14,456 nt of DNA from the NCBI GenBank assembly GCA_031290815.1, contig JAISLO010000229.1:1-14456 (forward strand), read 5' to 3'. Origin of the DNA: Synergistaceae bacterium (lineage in GTDB: Bacteria; Synergistota; Synergistia; Synergistales; Synergistaceae). Positions 5,320 through 11,695 of the stretch are shown here, piece by piece. Under the pieces are notes generated by a model. The model ran no database searches. It was not told the origin of the DNA and saw only the letters and a program-made list of their open reading frames with translations. Both the position numbers and the translations under genes were made by a program. Each line of letters starts with the position of its first letter. Within the stretch, counting starts at the first letter, position 1.

Positions 5320-7203
5320 ATGGCCCATTACGATGGACCGAACGCGAAAGAATTTGACTGTGACGGCGGGACAAGCCCATCTGACCTCTTCAAGGTATGG
5401 GGCGTGGAGGGCGCGATAGCGGCCGCGGTGGACGGAAACCCTGTGGACCTGGGCACGATGCTGACGCGTGGAGGCTCCATTCTGCCGATCTTCCCGGAAA
5501 TGCCCGAGGGGCTCGAAATTCTTCGGCATTCGGCGTCTCATCTCATGGCGCAGGCGATACTCCGCCTGTACCCTGGCGCCAGATTCGGCGTCGGTCCCTC
5601 GATAAAGGATGGGTTTTACTACGACGTACTGTTCCCATCCCCTATATCGGAGGACGACCTCCCAGTCATAGAATCCGAGATGAAGAAGATCTCCGGCGAA
5701 AAGCTCCGCGTAGAGCGAGTCGATATGACGTCGGCCGAAGCCCTTGAGAAATTCAAGGACGACCGCTTCAAGACTGAGCTGATAACGGATATTGGAGCGG
5801 AACGGGTCTCTCTCTACGGGCAGGGCGAATTTTGGGACCTGTGCCGCGGCCCTCACGTACCTGACACCGGCTGTGTGAAGCATTTCAAACTTCTCTCCCT
5901 GGCTGGGGCATATTGGAGGGGAGACGAACACAACGTCATGCTGACCCGCATATACGGCACCGCGTTCGCCGACCGTCAATCTCTGGATGACTATCTGAAA
6001 CGCATAGATGAAGCGAAGAAGCGCGACCACAGAAAGCTCGGGCGCGAGCTCGACCTCTACAGCTTCCAGCCGGAGGGCCCTGGGTTTCCGTTCTTTCACC
6101 CGAAGGGCATGACCCTCATGAACACCCTCGTGGACTTCTGGCGGCATGAACATGTCAGGCGCGGATACAGCGAGGTGAGGACGCCCATCATCCTCGAAAG
6201 GGACCTCTGGGTTCGATCGGGACACATGGATCACTACAGGGAGAACATGTACTTCACCGAGATAGACGAGCGCCCGTTCGTCATCAAGCCTATGAACTGC
6301 CCGGGCGGCATTATGATCTACAAGACGTCGGTGCGAAGCTACCGAGAGATGCCGATGCGAGTCGCCGAACTCGGTACTGTTCACAGGCACGAGCGCTCCG
6401 GAGTCCTTCACGGACTCATGCGAGTCCGCTGTTTCACTCAGGATGACGCCCACATCTACTGCACCGAGGACCAGATCGGCGACGAGGTGAAGGGCGTCAT
6501 GGAGCTCAATAAGCACGTATACGATATGTTCGGCTTTAAGTTCAGCGTGGAGCTGTCCACTAAACCGGAGAGTTCCATGGGCGACCCGGCGCTGTGGAAT
6601 CTCGCGGAGAGCAGGCTTCAGCAAGCCCTCGATGAGACCGGAACGCCCTACAGGATCAACCCAGGGGACGGCGCATTCTACGGGCCAAAGATAGATTACC
6701 ACCTAGAGGACAGCATCGGCCGCACATGGCAGTGCGGCACCATCCAGCTCGACTTCCAGCTGCCTGAGAAGTTCGACATGACCTATGTCGGCGGCGACGG
6801 CGCGGAGCACAGGCCCGTCATGATTCACCGCACTATACTCGGCAGCCTTGAGCGGTTCATCGGCATTCTCGTGGAACACTACGCCGGCGCGTTCCCGTAC
6901 TGGCTCTCTCCGGTCCAGGTCAGGGTGATTCAGGTAAAGCAGGAGTTCGCTCCTTACGCGATCGAGGTTGAGAACGACTTGAAGAGGATGGGGGTTCGGA
7001 CCGAGCGGGATTCCCGCGACGAAAAACTCGGCAGGAAAATCCGCGACGCCCAGATGGACAAGGTGCCTTACATGCTGGTCATAGGCGCGCGCGAGTCGAA
7101 CGACCGAACCGTGTCTGTCAGATCGAGGTCGGAGGGCGAGCTCGGCTCCAAGACCACGGACGAACTCAAGTCCATCCTGGCGGCGGAGTTCAGCCCCATT
7201 TAG
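5320..7203 (+). CDS. thrS: Threonine--tRNA ligase
   Basis: The 627-residue class II synthetase charges tRNA-Thr. A TGS domain occupies about 1-60 (GGTSPSDLF to GGSILPI). The editing domain (about 65-225) has H70-xxx-H74 (HSASH) and C175-xxx-H179 (CRGPH), the site that hydrolyses Ser-tRNA-Thr. The catalytic core follows from about 240 to 530. Zinc ligands that recognise threonine appear as C327 (MNCPGG), H378 (DDAHIY) and H503 (MIHRTILGS). Motif 2 is HRHERSGVLHGLMRVR (355-370), and motif 3 includes RTILGSLERFIG. An anticodon-binding domain (about 530-627) closes the protein. AAGGAG precedes the ATG, 26 nt after pnp, so it is probably co-transcribed with pnp. No T-box leader fits in the gap, so the tRNA-sensing control common in Firmicutes is absent here. 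Confidence 0.98.
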   Translation: MAHYDGPNAKEFDCDGGTSPSDLFKVWGVEGAIAAAVDGNPVDLGTMLTRGGSILPIFPEMPEGLEILRHSASHLMAQAILRLYPGARFGVGPSIKDGFYYDVLFPSPISEDDLPVIESEMKKISGEKLRVERVDMTSAEALEKFKDDRFKTELITDIGAERVSLYGQGEFWDLCRGPHVPDTGCVKHFKLLSLAGAYWRGDEHNVMLTRIYGTAFADRQSLDDYLKRIDEAKKRDHRKLGRELDLYSFQPEGPGFPFFHPKGMTLMNTLVDFWRHEHVRRGYSEVRTPIILERDLWVRSGHMDHYRENMYFTEIDERPFVIKPMNCPGGIMIYKTSVRSYREMPMRVAELGTVHRHERSGVLHGLMRVRCFTQDDAHIYCTEDQIGDEVKGVMELNKHVYDMFGFKFSVELSTKPESSMGDPALWNLAESRLQQALDETGTPYRINPGDGAFYGPKIDYHLEDSIGRTWQCGTIQLDFQLPEKFDMTYVGGDGAEHRPVMIHRTILGSLERFIGILVEHYAGAFPYWLSPVQVRVIQVKQEFAPYAIEVENDLKRMGVRTERDSRDEKLGRKIRDAQMDKVPYMLVIGARESNDRTVSVRSRSEGELGSKTTDELKSILAAEFSPI

Positions 7204-7242
7204 AGGGGATTCAACGGTGTCATACTCCGACAGAAAGGCGAT

Positions 7243-8016
7243 ATGACCGAGGACGCCGGCATGATTCCGAACAGCGATCAAGTGTATGAGACGCCCAAGA
7301 TCCTGGGATCGGGTGACAGTTGTGTTGTGGTCGAGTTCTCGGACGCGATAGACATGGAGGCCAACATCAGACTTCAGGACCTCAGGAGGATTATGGAGAC
7401 GTGGAGCGTCCCCGGAATCCGCGAGTGTGTGCCGACCTATCGCTCGCTGTCGGTATATTACAATCCCCTTAAAATAACTCGGCCTAAGCTCGAGGAGACA
7501 ATCCGCAGGGCTCTGGAATCCATAGGCCGCCGTGCGGAGCGCGAGAGGCGAACGCTGGTGATCCCCGTCTCATACGGCGGCGAATTCGGCCCCGACATGG
7601 AGAGCGTCTCAAACCACACCGGACTCCCTGAGGACGAGATAATACGCAGGCATACGAACGCCGATTACTACTGCTACATGCTCGGTTTCACCCCCGGATT
7701 CGGATACCTGGGGGGCATGGACGAATCGCTCGCGACGCCCAGGCTTCGAAACCCGAGGCTCATCATCCCGGCTGGCAGCGTCGGGATAGCCGGGAATCAG
7801 ACCGGAGTGTACAGCGTGGACAGCCCCGGAGGATGGAGATTGATCGGCCGCACTCCCCTGAAGCTCTTCGACCCGGGCGACGACGCCAACCCGACCCTGA
7901 TGGAGGCCGGCGAATGGGTCAGATTCAGGGGAATTTCGCCGGGCGAATATGCCTCTATCCTGGAGGATGTCCACTCCGGCAGGTATATCCCTGAGCGCTC
8001 GGCGGAGGCAGGCTGA
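7243..8016 (+). CDS. pxpB: 5-oxoprolinase (ATP-hydrolysing) subunit PxpB
   Basis: The 257-residue protein belongs to the KipI/allophanate-hydrolase-subunit-1 family. In E. coli PxpB works with PxpC and PxpA to open 5-oxoproline to glutamate at the cost of ATP. The family core is clear: GFTPGFGYLGG (148-158), PAGSVGIAGNQTGVY (176-190) and SPGGWRLIGRTP (194-205). The N-terminal half (about 18-105) is the smaller helper domain. The first ATG (7243) follows GAAAGGCGAT; a second in-frame ATG at 7261 is possible but lacks a ribosome site. It starts 39 nt after thrS and ends 5 nt before pxpC. The name KipI (B. subtilis sporulation-kinase inhibitor) applies to the same family, but the BCA cluster supports the oxoprolinase role. 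Confidence 0.93.
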   Translation: MTEDAGMIPNSDQVYETPKILGSGDSCVVVEFSDAIDMEANIRLQDLRRIMETWSVPGIRECVPTYRSLSVYYNPLKITRPKLEETIRRALESIGRRAERERRTLVIPVSYGGEFGPDMESVSNHTGLPEDEIIRRHTNADYYCYMLGFTPGFGYLGGMDESLATPRLRNPRLIIPAGSVGIAGNQTGVYSVDSPGGWRLIGRTPLKLFDPGDDANPTLMEAGEWVRFRGISPGEYASILEDVHSGRYIPERSAEAG

Positions 8017-8021
8017 GAGGC

Positions 8022-8999
8022 ATGTCATTTGTTGTCGAAAGACCTGGCATGATGACCATAGTACAGGATCTCGGCAGGTGGGGACGCCAGTTCATGGGTA
8101 TTCCCGTATCGGACCCCATGGATCAGTTCTCGCTTCGGATCGGCAACGTAGTGCTCGGCAACGATCAAAACGCCGCCGCCCTTGAGATTGTCTCATCCGG
8201 CCTGGACATTACGGTGAACGTCGAACAGTGCGTCGTGCTCGCCGGCGCGGACTTGAACATGAGGATAAACGGCCTGGCCTCTCCGCCCTGGACTGTGAAC
8301 TACATACCGCGGGGCGGCAGGATAACTATCGATGGACCGCCAAAGGACGGAATCCGCTCTTATCTCTGCTTCAGCGGCGGTATCGGAGTTCCTCCGGTGA
8401 TGGGAAGCCGCTCGACGTATGTCAAGGCGTCCCTCGGAGGATACAAGGGCAGGGCGCTCAAGGCCGGAGATGTCGTAAGCCTCTGCGACCCCGCGCCCCT
8501 CTGGCGCCGAGGCGTCGGATTTGCCTGTCCAGCCGATATGCGCCCTACGCAGTGCAACGACGAGCCGCTTTATACGATGGACGGACCGCAGATCGACGCG
8601 TTCACACAGTCTGGGATAGATACGTTTTACGGCGAGACATTTACAGTGACCCGCGATACCGACAGGATGGGCTGCCGCCTCGACGGCCCGGAGATAGGAC
8701 GCCGCAAGCCTCCGGATATAATCTCGGACGGGATCGCACAGGGCGCGGTCCAGGTGCCCGGCCGCGGACGCCCGATAGTCATGATGTCCGACAGGCAGAC
8801 GACCGGAGGATACACGAAGATAGCCGTGGTCAGCACATGGTCGATAGCCCGCCTGGCCCAGAGGATACCGGGAGACGAGGTTCGATTTCAGAGGGTTGGC
8901 GAAGAGGAGGCAGTATCATACCTTTTGAGGTTTGAGCGAGACCTATGGCGGCTGGATAATATGCGGGCGGCATACAGATCGAAGCCGCATTATTACTGA
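8022..8999 (+). CDS. pxpC: 5-oxoprolinase (ATP-hydrolysing) subunit PxpC
   Basis: The 325-residue protein is of the KipA/allophanate-hydrolase-subunit-2 family and is the second subunit of the PxpBC complex. Typical blocks are VVERPGMMTIVQDLGRWGRQ (4-23), the D34-Q35-F36 and NAAALEI (50-56) segment, GGIGVPPVMGSRST (119-132) and GAVQVPGRGRP...SDRQTTGGYTKIA (241-268). The last is the most conserved part of the family. The length is normal. The ATG follows GAGAGG with a 5-nt gap after pxpB, which points to translational coupling. In other organisms this family can be fused to subunit 1 (as in urea amidolyase); here they are separate. Confidence 0.94.
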   Translation: MSFVVERPGMMTIVQDLGRWGRQFMGIPVSDPMDQFSLRIGNVVLGNDQNAAALEIVSSGLDITVNVEQCVVLAGADLNMRINGLASPPWTVNYIPRGGRITIDGPPKDGIRSYLCFSGGIGVPPVMGSRSTYVKASLGGYKGRALKAGDVVSLCDPAPLWRRGVGFACPADMRPTQCNDEPLYTMDGPQIDAFTQSGIDTFYGETFTVTRDTDRMGCRLDGPEIGRRKPPDIISDGIAQGAVQVPGRGRPIVMMSDRQTTGGYTKIAVVSTWSIARLAQRIPGDEVRFQRVGEEEAVSYLLRFERDLWRLDNMRAAYRSKPHYY

Positions 9000-9023
9000 A
9001 TGGAATGTTTGGAGTGAACTCGC

Positions 9024-9785
9024 ATGGGGCTTATGTCCATCGACATGAACAGCGATCTTGGTGAAAGTTTTGGCGTATGGAGGATGGGCGACGACGCGTC
9101 CGTCCTAGCGTTCGTGTCATCCGCCAACGTGGCGTGCGGATATCACGCTGGGGATCCGTCCACGATGCGACATACGGTGGAGCTCTGCGCGCGCGCCGGG
9201 GTATCGATAGGAGCCCACGTGTCGTATCCCGACCTGATCGGATTTGGCAGAAGGAACATGGCGTGTACGCCGGACGAAGTGTATGATTACTGCCTCTATC
9301 AGATAGGCGCGCTAAGCGCGTTCTGCCGCGCGCAAGGAGTCGGGCTGCGGCATGTGAAGCCGCACGGCGCTCTGTACAACCAGGCCGCAAAGGACGAAAA
9401 ACTGGCGGAGGCGGCAGCTCGCGCGGTCAAGGATGCCGGGGATGGGATAATCCTCGTAGGGCTCGCCGGATCGAAATTAGCCGCCGCGGCTCGGGATGCG
9501 GGCGTGAAGTTCGCGTCGGAGGCATTCGCGGACAGGGCGTACCTCAAAGACGGATCGCTGATGCCGCGTTCGCGGAGCGGCGCGGTGATTCACGACGCTG
9601 AAATCGCGGCGCGACGGGCGGTTCAGATAGCGACCACCGGAACGATCACAGCCGACGACGGAACGGATATTCGTCTAGAACCCGATACGATATGCCTGCA
9701 CGGCGACACCGAAGAGGCTGTCAGAATGGCCGCGGCCGTGAAACGCGCTCTGGACTTGGCCGGAGTCGAGGTAAGACCGCTGTAA
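9024..9785 (+). CDS. pxpA: 5-oxoprolinase subunit PxpA (LamB/YcsF family)
   Basis: The 253-residue protein is of the LamB/YcsF family. PxpA binds 5-oxoproline and completes the PxpABC 5-oxoprolinase that yields L-glutamate. The conserved blocks are DMNSDLGES (7-15), NVACGYHAGD (35-44), GAHVSYPDLIGFGRR (63-77), VKPHGALYN (111-119), EAFADRAY (166-173) and CLHGD (224-228). TTGGAGTG precedes the first ATG by about 8-10 nt; an ATG at codon 4 is also usable. It is the last gene of the pxpB-pxpC-pxpA set, 24 nt after pxpC. Spontaneous cyclisation of glutamine and glutamate makes 5-oxoproline, so this set suits an amino-acid-rich diet. No clear intrinsic terminator follows; only a weak CGCAG/CTGCG hairpin at about 9788-9811. 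Confidence 0.95.
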   Translation: MGLMSIDMNSDLGESFGVWRMGDDASVLAFVSSANVACGYHAGDPSTMRHTVELCARAGVSIGAHVSYPDLIGFGRRNMACTPDEVYDYCLYQIGALSAFCRAQGVGLRHVKPHGALYNQAAKDEKLAEAAARAVKDAGDGIILVGLAGSKLAAAARDAGVKFASEAFADRAYLKDGSLMPRSRSGAVIHDAEIAARRAVQIATTGTITADDGTDIRLEPDTICLHGDTEEAVRMAAAVKRALDLAGVEVRPL

Positions 9786-9914
9786 TCGCAGCGGATCCGA
9801 CGTATCTGCGTCACAAAAAACCAAATCACCCTCATGGGTCGAGCTCGCTATTCGAGAGAACCACTGAGTTCGGAAATAAGTTTAGTCCCAACCCATTGCG
9901 CTATGGATTAGTTC

Positions 9915-10181
9915 CTCAACTTTCGCAGTAGCTCAACAGTGCCTAGAGCCTTGAAAACTCAATAAAAAACGGCATAAACAAGCGAAAAAAACGACATGGG
10001 ACTCATTTCAGGGTAACTGGTCATGATCTTCGATCACAACGAGCGATGGAAATAGAGGCGAATCAATTTCAGTAGGAAATTGTATTACCTATCCCAGATA
10101 AACTGGAAAAGCAACTTTCAAGTTTTCGTGTGTCAAATTTTCGTGCCAAATTTGGCATGAAAATTTTTCCTAAGTATCTAT
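9915..10181 (+). repeat. Intergenic repeat element, full-length copy A
   Basis: Bases 9915-10064 match 10842-10992 in the same orientation with about eight substitutions and one indel, and 10166-10181 (tttcctaagtatctat) matches 10995-11010 exactly. Between the two shared blocks copy A carries about 101 bp absent from copy B. That block contains CAATTTC-agtag-GAAATTG (10064-10082) and a 32-bp near-palindrome. A TGATC-N3-GATCA hairpin is kept in both copies. Similarity may begin slightly earlier (tggatta before each copy). I see no transposase or clear terminal inverted repeats, so it may be a non-autonomous mobile or recombination-spread intergenic element. The preceding 9786-9914 holds nothing I can identify. 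Confidence 0.85.
10135..10166. repeat. 32-bp near-perfect palindrome
   Basis: The sequence is symmetric around GCCAAATTTGGC (10145-10156), with arms AAATTTTC and GAAAATTT. Only one symmetric pair fails. T-runs on the plus side and A-runs on the minus side mean that RNA from either strand would form a stem followed by U. It could end transcription of the pxp operon on the plus strand and of the toxin-antitoxin pair on the minus strand. It may equally be a protein site. It lies in the block missing from the second repeat copy. Confidence 0.6.
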
Positions 10182-10306
10182 CTGGAACGCCTTGTTGAAC
10201 TCATGCGCGACGTACCGGACAAAACCGACACGGAGTCGGTAGCATAAGAAAAGCCGCGCGTAAAGAACTGCCGCAACCGCAACTTCGCACATTGGCAGCT
10301 GAGTAG
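10164..10306 (+). pseudogene. Decayed coding remnant, C-terminal fragment with a frameshift
   Basis: In one frame bases 10164-10247 read FFLSIY then LERLVELMRDVPDKTDTESVA and stop. In the next frame, from about 10238 to the TAG at 10304-10306, they read GSIRKAARKELPQPQLRTLAAE. Both peptides have gene-like composition, while the out-of-frame translations contain stops. The simplest reading is one ORF tail broken by a frameshift near 10240, with its 5' end lost where repeat copy A ends (10181). I do not recognise the protein; a tail of a transposase or other mobile gene is only a guess. No start codon with a ribosome site belongs to it. Confidence 0.3.
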
Positions 10307-10315
10307 CGAGAACTC

Positions 10316-10597
10316 TTATTTCTTGAGCAAGTCAGAGTGGGAACCGGTACGTTCGAGTACAAGCATTCCTTCAATAATGCGATAAATAACTATCCAATCG
10401 GGCTCGACGTGAAAATCTCTATACCCGATCCATTCGCCTCTCAGCGAGTGATCCTCGTAGATCTGTGGTAATGGTTGATTATTCAATAGCAAGACGATGG
10501 GAGGGAACATCTTCATAACGTCTCGTCCTTGATGCGCAACCTGTTTAACATCTTTTTTGAATTTCGGGGTGTAGGAAAAATCAAGCATCGTCGTCAT
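10316..10597 (-). CDS. yafQ: YafQ-type mRNA interferase toxin (RelE superfamily)
   Basis: The 93-residue product has the length and pattern of YafQ, a ribosome-dependent endoribonuclease that cuts mRNA in the A site. H50 (YEDHSLRG), H63 (RDFHVEPDW), D67, W68 and H87 (GSHSDLL) fall at the numbers of the E. coli YafQ catalytic residues. The F91 equivalent is Leu. RDFHVEPDWIVIYRI (60-74) is the family hallmark. The ATG at 10597 overlaps the antitoxin end by 17 nt; ATG codon 4 (10588) would overlap by 8 nt. Neither has a strong ribosome site, so translation is probably coupled to the antitoxin. Both genes lie between two copies of an intergenic repeat, on the strand opposite pxpA and the same as mobB. 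Confidence 0.92.
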   Translation of the reverse strand: MTTMLDFSYTPKFKKDVKQVAHQGRDVMKMFPPIVLLLNNQPLPQIYEDHSLRGEWIGYRDFHVEPDWIVIYRIIEGMLVLERTGSHSDLLKK

Positions 10598-10811
10598 TCA
10601 ACAAAGATGCCATAAAGTCCTCCATGTTATGGAACGGTCCTATCAGGTTTTGCATATCCGCAGATTCCCGCAGCGCCGCAATCGTCTCCTCGTTCGGCTC
10701 GTGTCCTTCGATGGAGTCAACAAGCTCTACGACACGCGCTAATTCGTTGTCGGAGAGGCGGTTAATTCGACTGAATAAATCTTCCCTGGTTGCGGTTTGA
10801 GTCGTCGGCAT
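10581..10811 (-). CDS. Cognate antitoxin of the YafQ-type toxin
   Basis: The 76-residue acidic protein directly precedes and overlaps the toxin gene, the usual antitoxin-first order. The N-terminal half (TREDLFSRINRLSDNELARV, then VELVDSI) is predicted helical. The C-terminal half, EETIAALRESADMQNLIGPF then HNMEDFMASLLNDDDA, resembles the toxin-wrapping tails of RelB-like antitoxins. It lacks an obvious DinJ/RelB ribbon-helix-helix start, so I do not name it dinJ, and whether it binds DNA to repress the operon is unclear. AAGGGAG lies 9 nt before the ATG. A promoter with a perfect TATAAT lies directly upstream, at the edge of repeat copy B. The antitoxin role rests on position and composition. 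Confidence 0.8.
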   Translation of the reverse strand: MPTTQTATREDLFSRINRLSDNELARVVELVDSIEGHEPNEETIAALRESADMQNLIGPFHNMEDFMASLLNDDDA

Positions 10812-10834
10812 TACAATCAGCTCCCTTCTTGTGG

Positions 10835-10863
10835 ATTATAGCTCAACTTTCGCAGTAGCTCAA
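10835..10863 (-). promoter_or_regulatory. Toxin-antitoxin promoter built across the repeat edge
   Basis: On the minus strand TTGAGC (10863-10858, four of six to the -35 consensus) is followed by exactly 17 bp and TATAAT (10840-10835, perfect). The -35 lies inside repeat copy B, the -10 just outside it. In copy A the matching position reads GAACTAAT-like sequence, not TATAAT. The antitoxin ATG is 24 nt after the -10, so the leader is very short. Confidence 0.7.
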
Positions 10864-11010
10864 CAGTGCCTAGAGCCTTGAAAACTCAATAAAAAACGGC
10901 ATAAACAAGTGAAAAAAAGCGACATGGGACTCATATCAGGGTAACTTACCATGATCTGCGATCACAACGAACAATGGAAATAGAGGCGAATCTATTTCCT
11001 AAGTATCTAT
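10842..11010 (+). repeat. Intergenic repeat element, internally deleted copy B
   Basis: This 169-bp copy aligns to copy A (9915-10181) in the same orientation but lacks A's 10065-10165. At its left end TAGCTCAAC occurs twice, 17 bp apart; these are the units that supply the toxin-antitoxin promoter. Only about 28 bp without features separate it from the mobB stop. The two direct copies frame a cassette of about 1.1 kb. Confidence 0.85.
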
Positions 11011-11038
11011 AGTAAATGAACCGCATCGAGCTGGATTC

Positions 11039-11692
11039 TCATTTCTTGTCATCAACGGCCTTTAAATAAAGCCGAATCTCCCCTGACACGCTTCGGCCCG
11101 ACGGGTTTTTCAACGTTTCGAGCATTCCTCGGACGCCGCCCGCCAGAAACGATGCGACGAAATCCTTCATTGGCAGTTCATGGCCGTCGATATAAACGCG
11201 CGCCGGAAGGTCGCATCTCCTGGTCATATCCGCTATGACGGATACGAGCCTGTCTATATCGCCTGCGCCGTATACGAGACTGCCGTCGCCCCGCCCGCGG
11301 CGGTCGTAGACGGCGAACACCCCAGCGCGTTCCGGGAAGGACTCATTCTCCTTCATTACCCATATTTTTGGCAGTTGCAGGTCCTTCCCGCCCTCCAGTA
11401 TCACTACGTCGGCATTCGGGAAGTATCTGCCCGCCAGATCGCGGACGTCAATCTCGCCGGCGTTGCGGCAGAGAGTTTCATGTCTCAGCGACCCGCCGCT
11501 CCCCCAAAGAAGTGACGATACGCCCAGCTCGTTCGCGGCCCCTGAGTCCGTGTCCGGGGGGGACGCCGCGAACTCCTGCGTCCTTTTTATATAGCCGACG
11601 CTGAAGCCTAGCTCGCTCAAGGCGCTTATCAGCACCCGGCAGAGTGTGCTCTTGCCCGAGTCCTTGCAGCCCGAAACAGCTATCACGTTCAT
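11039..11692 (-). CDS. mobB: Molybdopterin-guanine dinucleotide biosynthesis protein B, with C-terminal extension
   Basis: The 217-residue P-loop GTPase of the MobB family assists attachment of GMP to molybdopterin. Residues 8-16 (GCKDSGKST) are the Walker A loop, TDSGAANELG (48-57) the switch-like segment and ADVVILEGGKDLQLPKI (94-110) the family's Walker-B region. Residues from about 165 (VYIDGHELPMKDFVASFLAGG onward) form an extra domain not found in E. coli MobB; extensions of similar type occur in MobB proteins of anaerobes. The ATG lies 3 nt after the stop of moeA-PBP, with AGGAGG inside the end of that gene. No MobA partner is visible. It is the last gene of the run; no clear terminator follows before the repeat copy. 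Confidence 0.92.
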   Translation of the reverse strand: MNVIAVSGCKDSGKSTLCRVLISALSELGFSVGYIKRTQEFAASPPDTDSGAANELGVSSLLWGSGGSLRHETLCRNAGEIDVRDLAGRYFPNADVVILEGGKDLQLPKIWVMKENESFPERAGVFAVYDRRGRGDGSLVYGAGDIDRLVSVIADMTRRCDLPARVYIDGHELPMKDFVASFLAGGVRGMLETLKNPSGRSVSGEIRLYLKAVDDKK

Positions 11693-11695
11693 ATA

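Noticed and set aside
5112..5357. Plus-strand frame overlapping the pnp end and thrS start
   Set aside because: It is an alternate frame of the PNPase tail with no ribosome site and no recognisable product.
5257..6702. 481-codon open frame on the minus strand opposite thrS
   Set aside because: It lies wholly antisense to a full, well-conserved thrS and its translation (rich in His, Arg, Val) matches no family; GC-rich codon bias creates such mirrors.
9788..9811. Terminator after pxpA (CGCAG...CTGCG)
   Set aside because: The stem is only 5 bp and is followed by A-rich, not T-rich, sequence on the plus strand.
9915..11010. CRISPR array or IS element
   Set aside because: There are only two long copies with different spacing, no regular spacers, no cas genes, no transposase frame and no clear terminal inverted repeats or target duplication.
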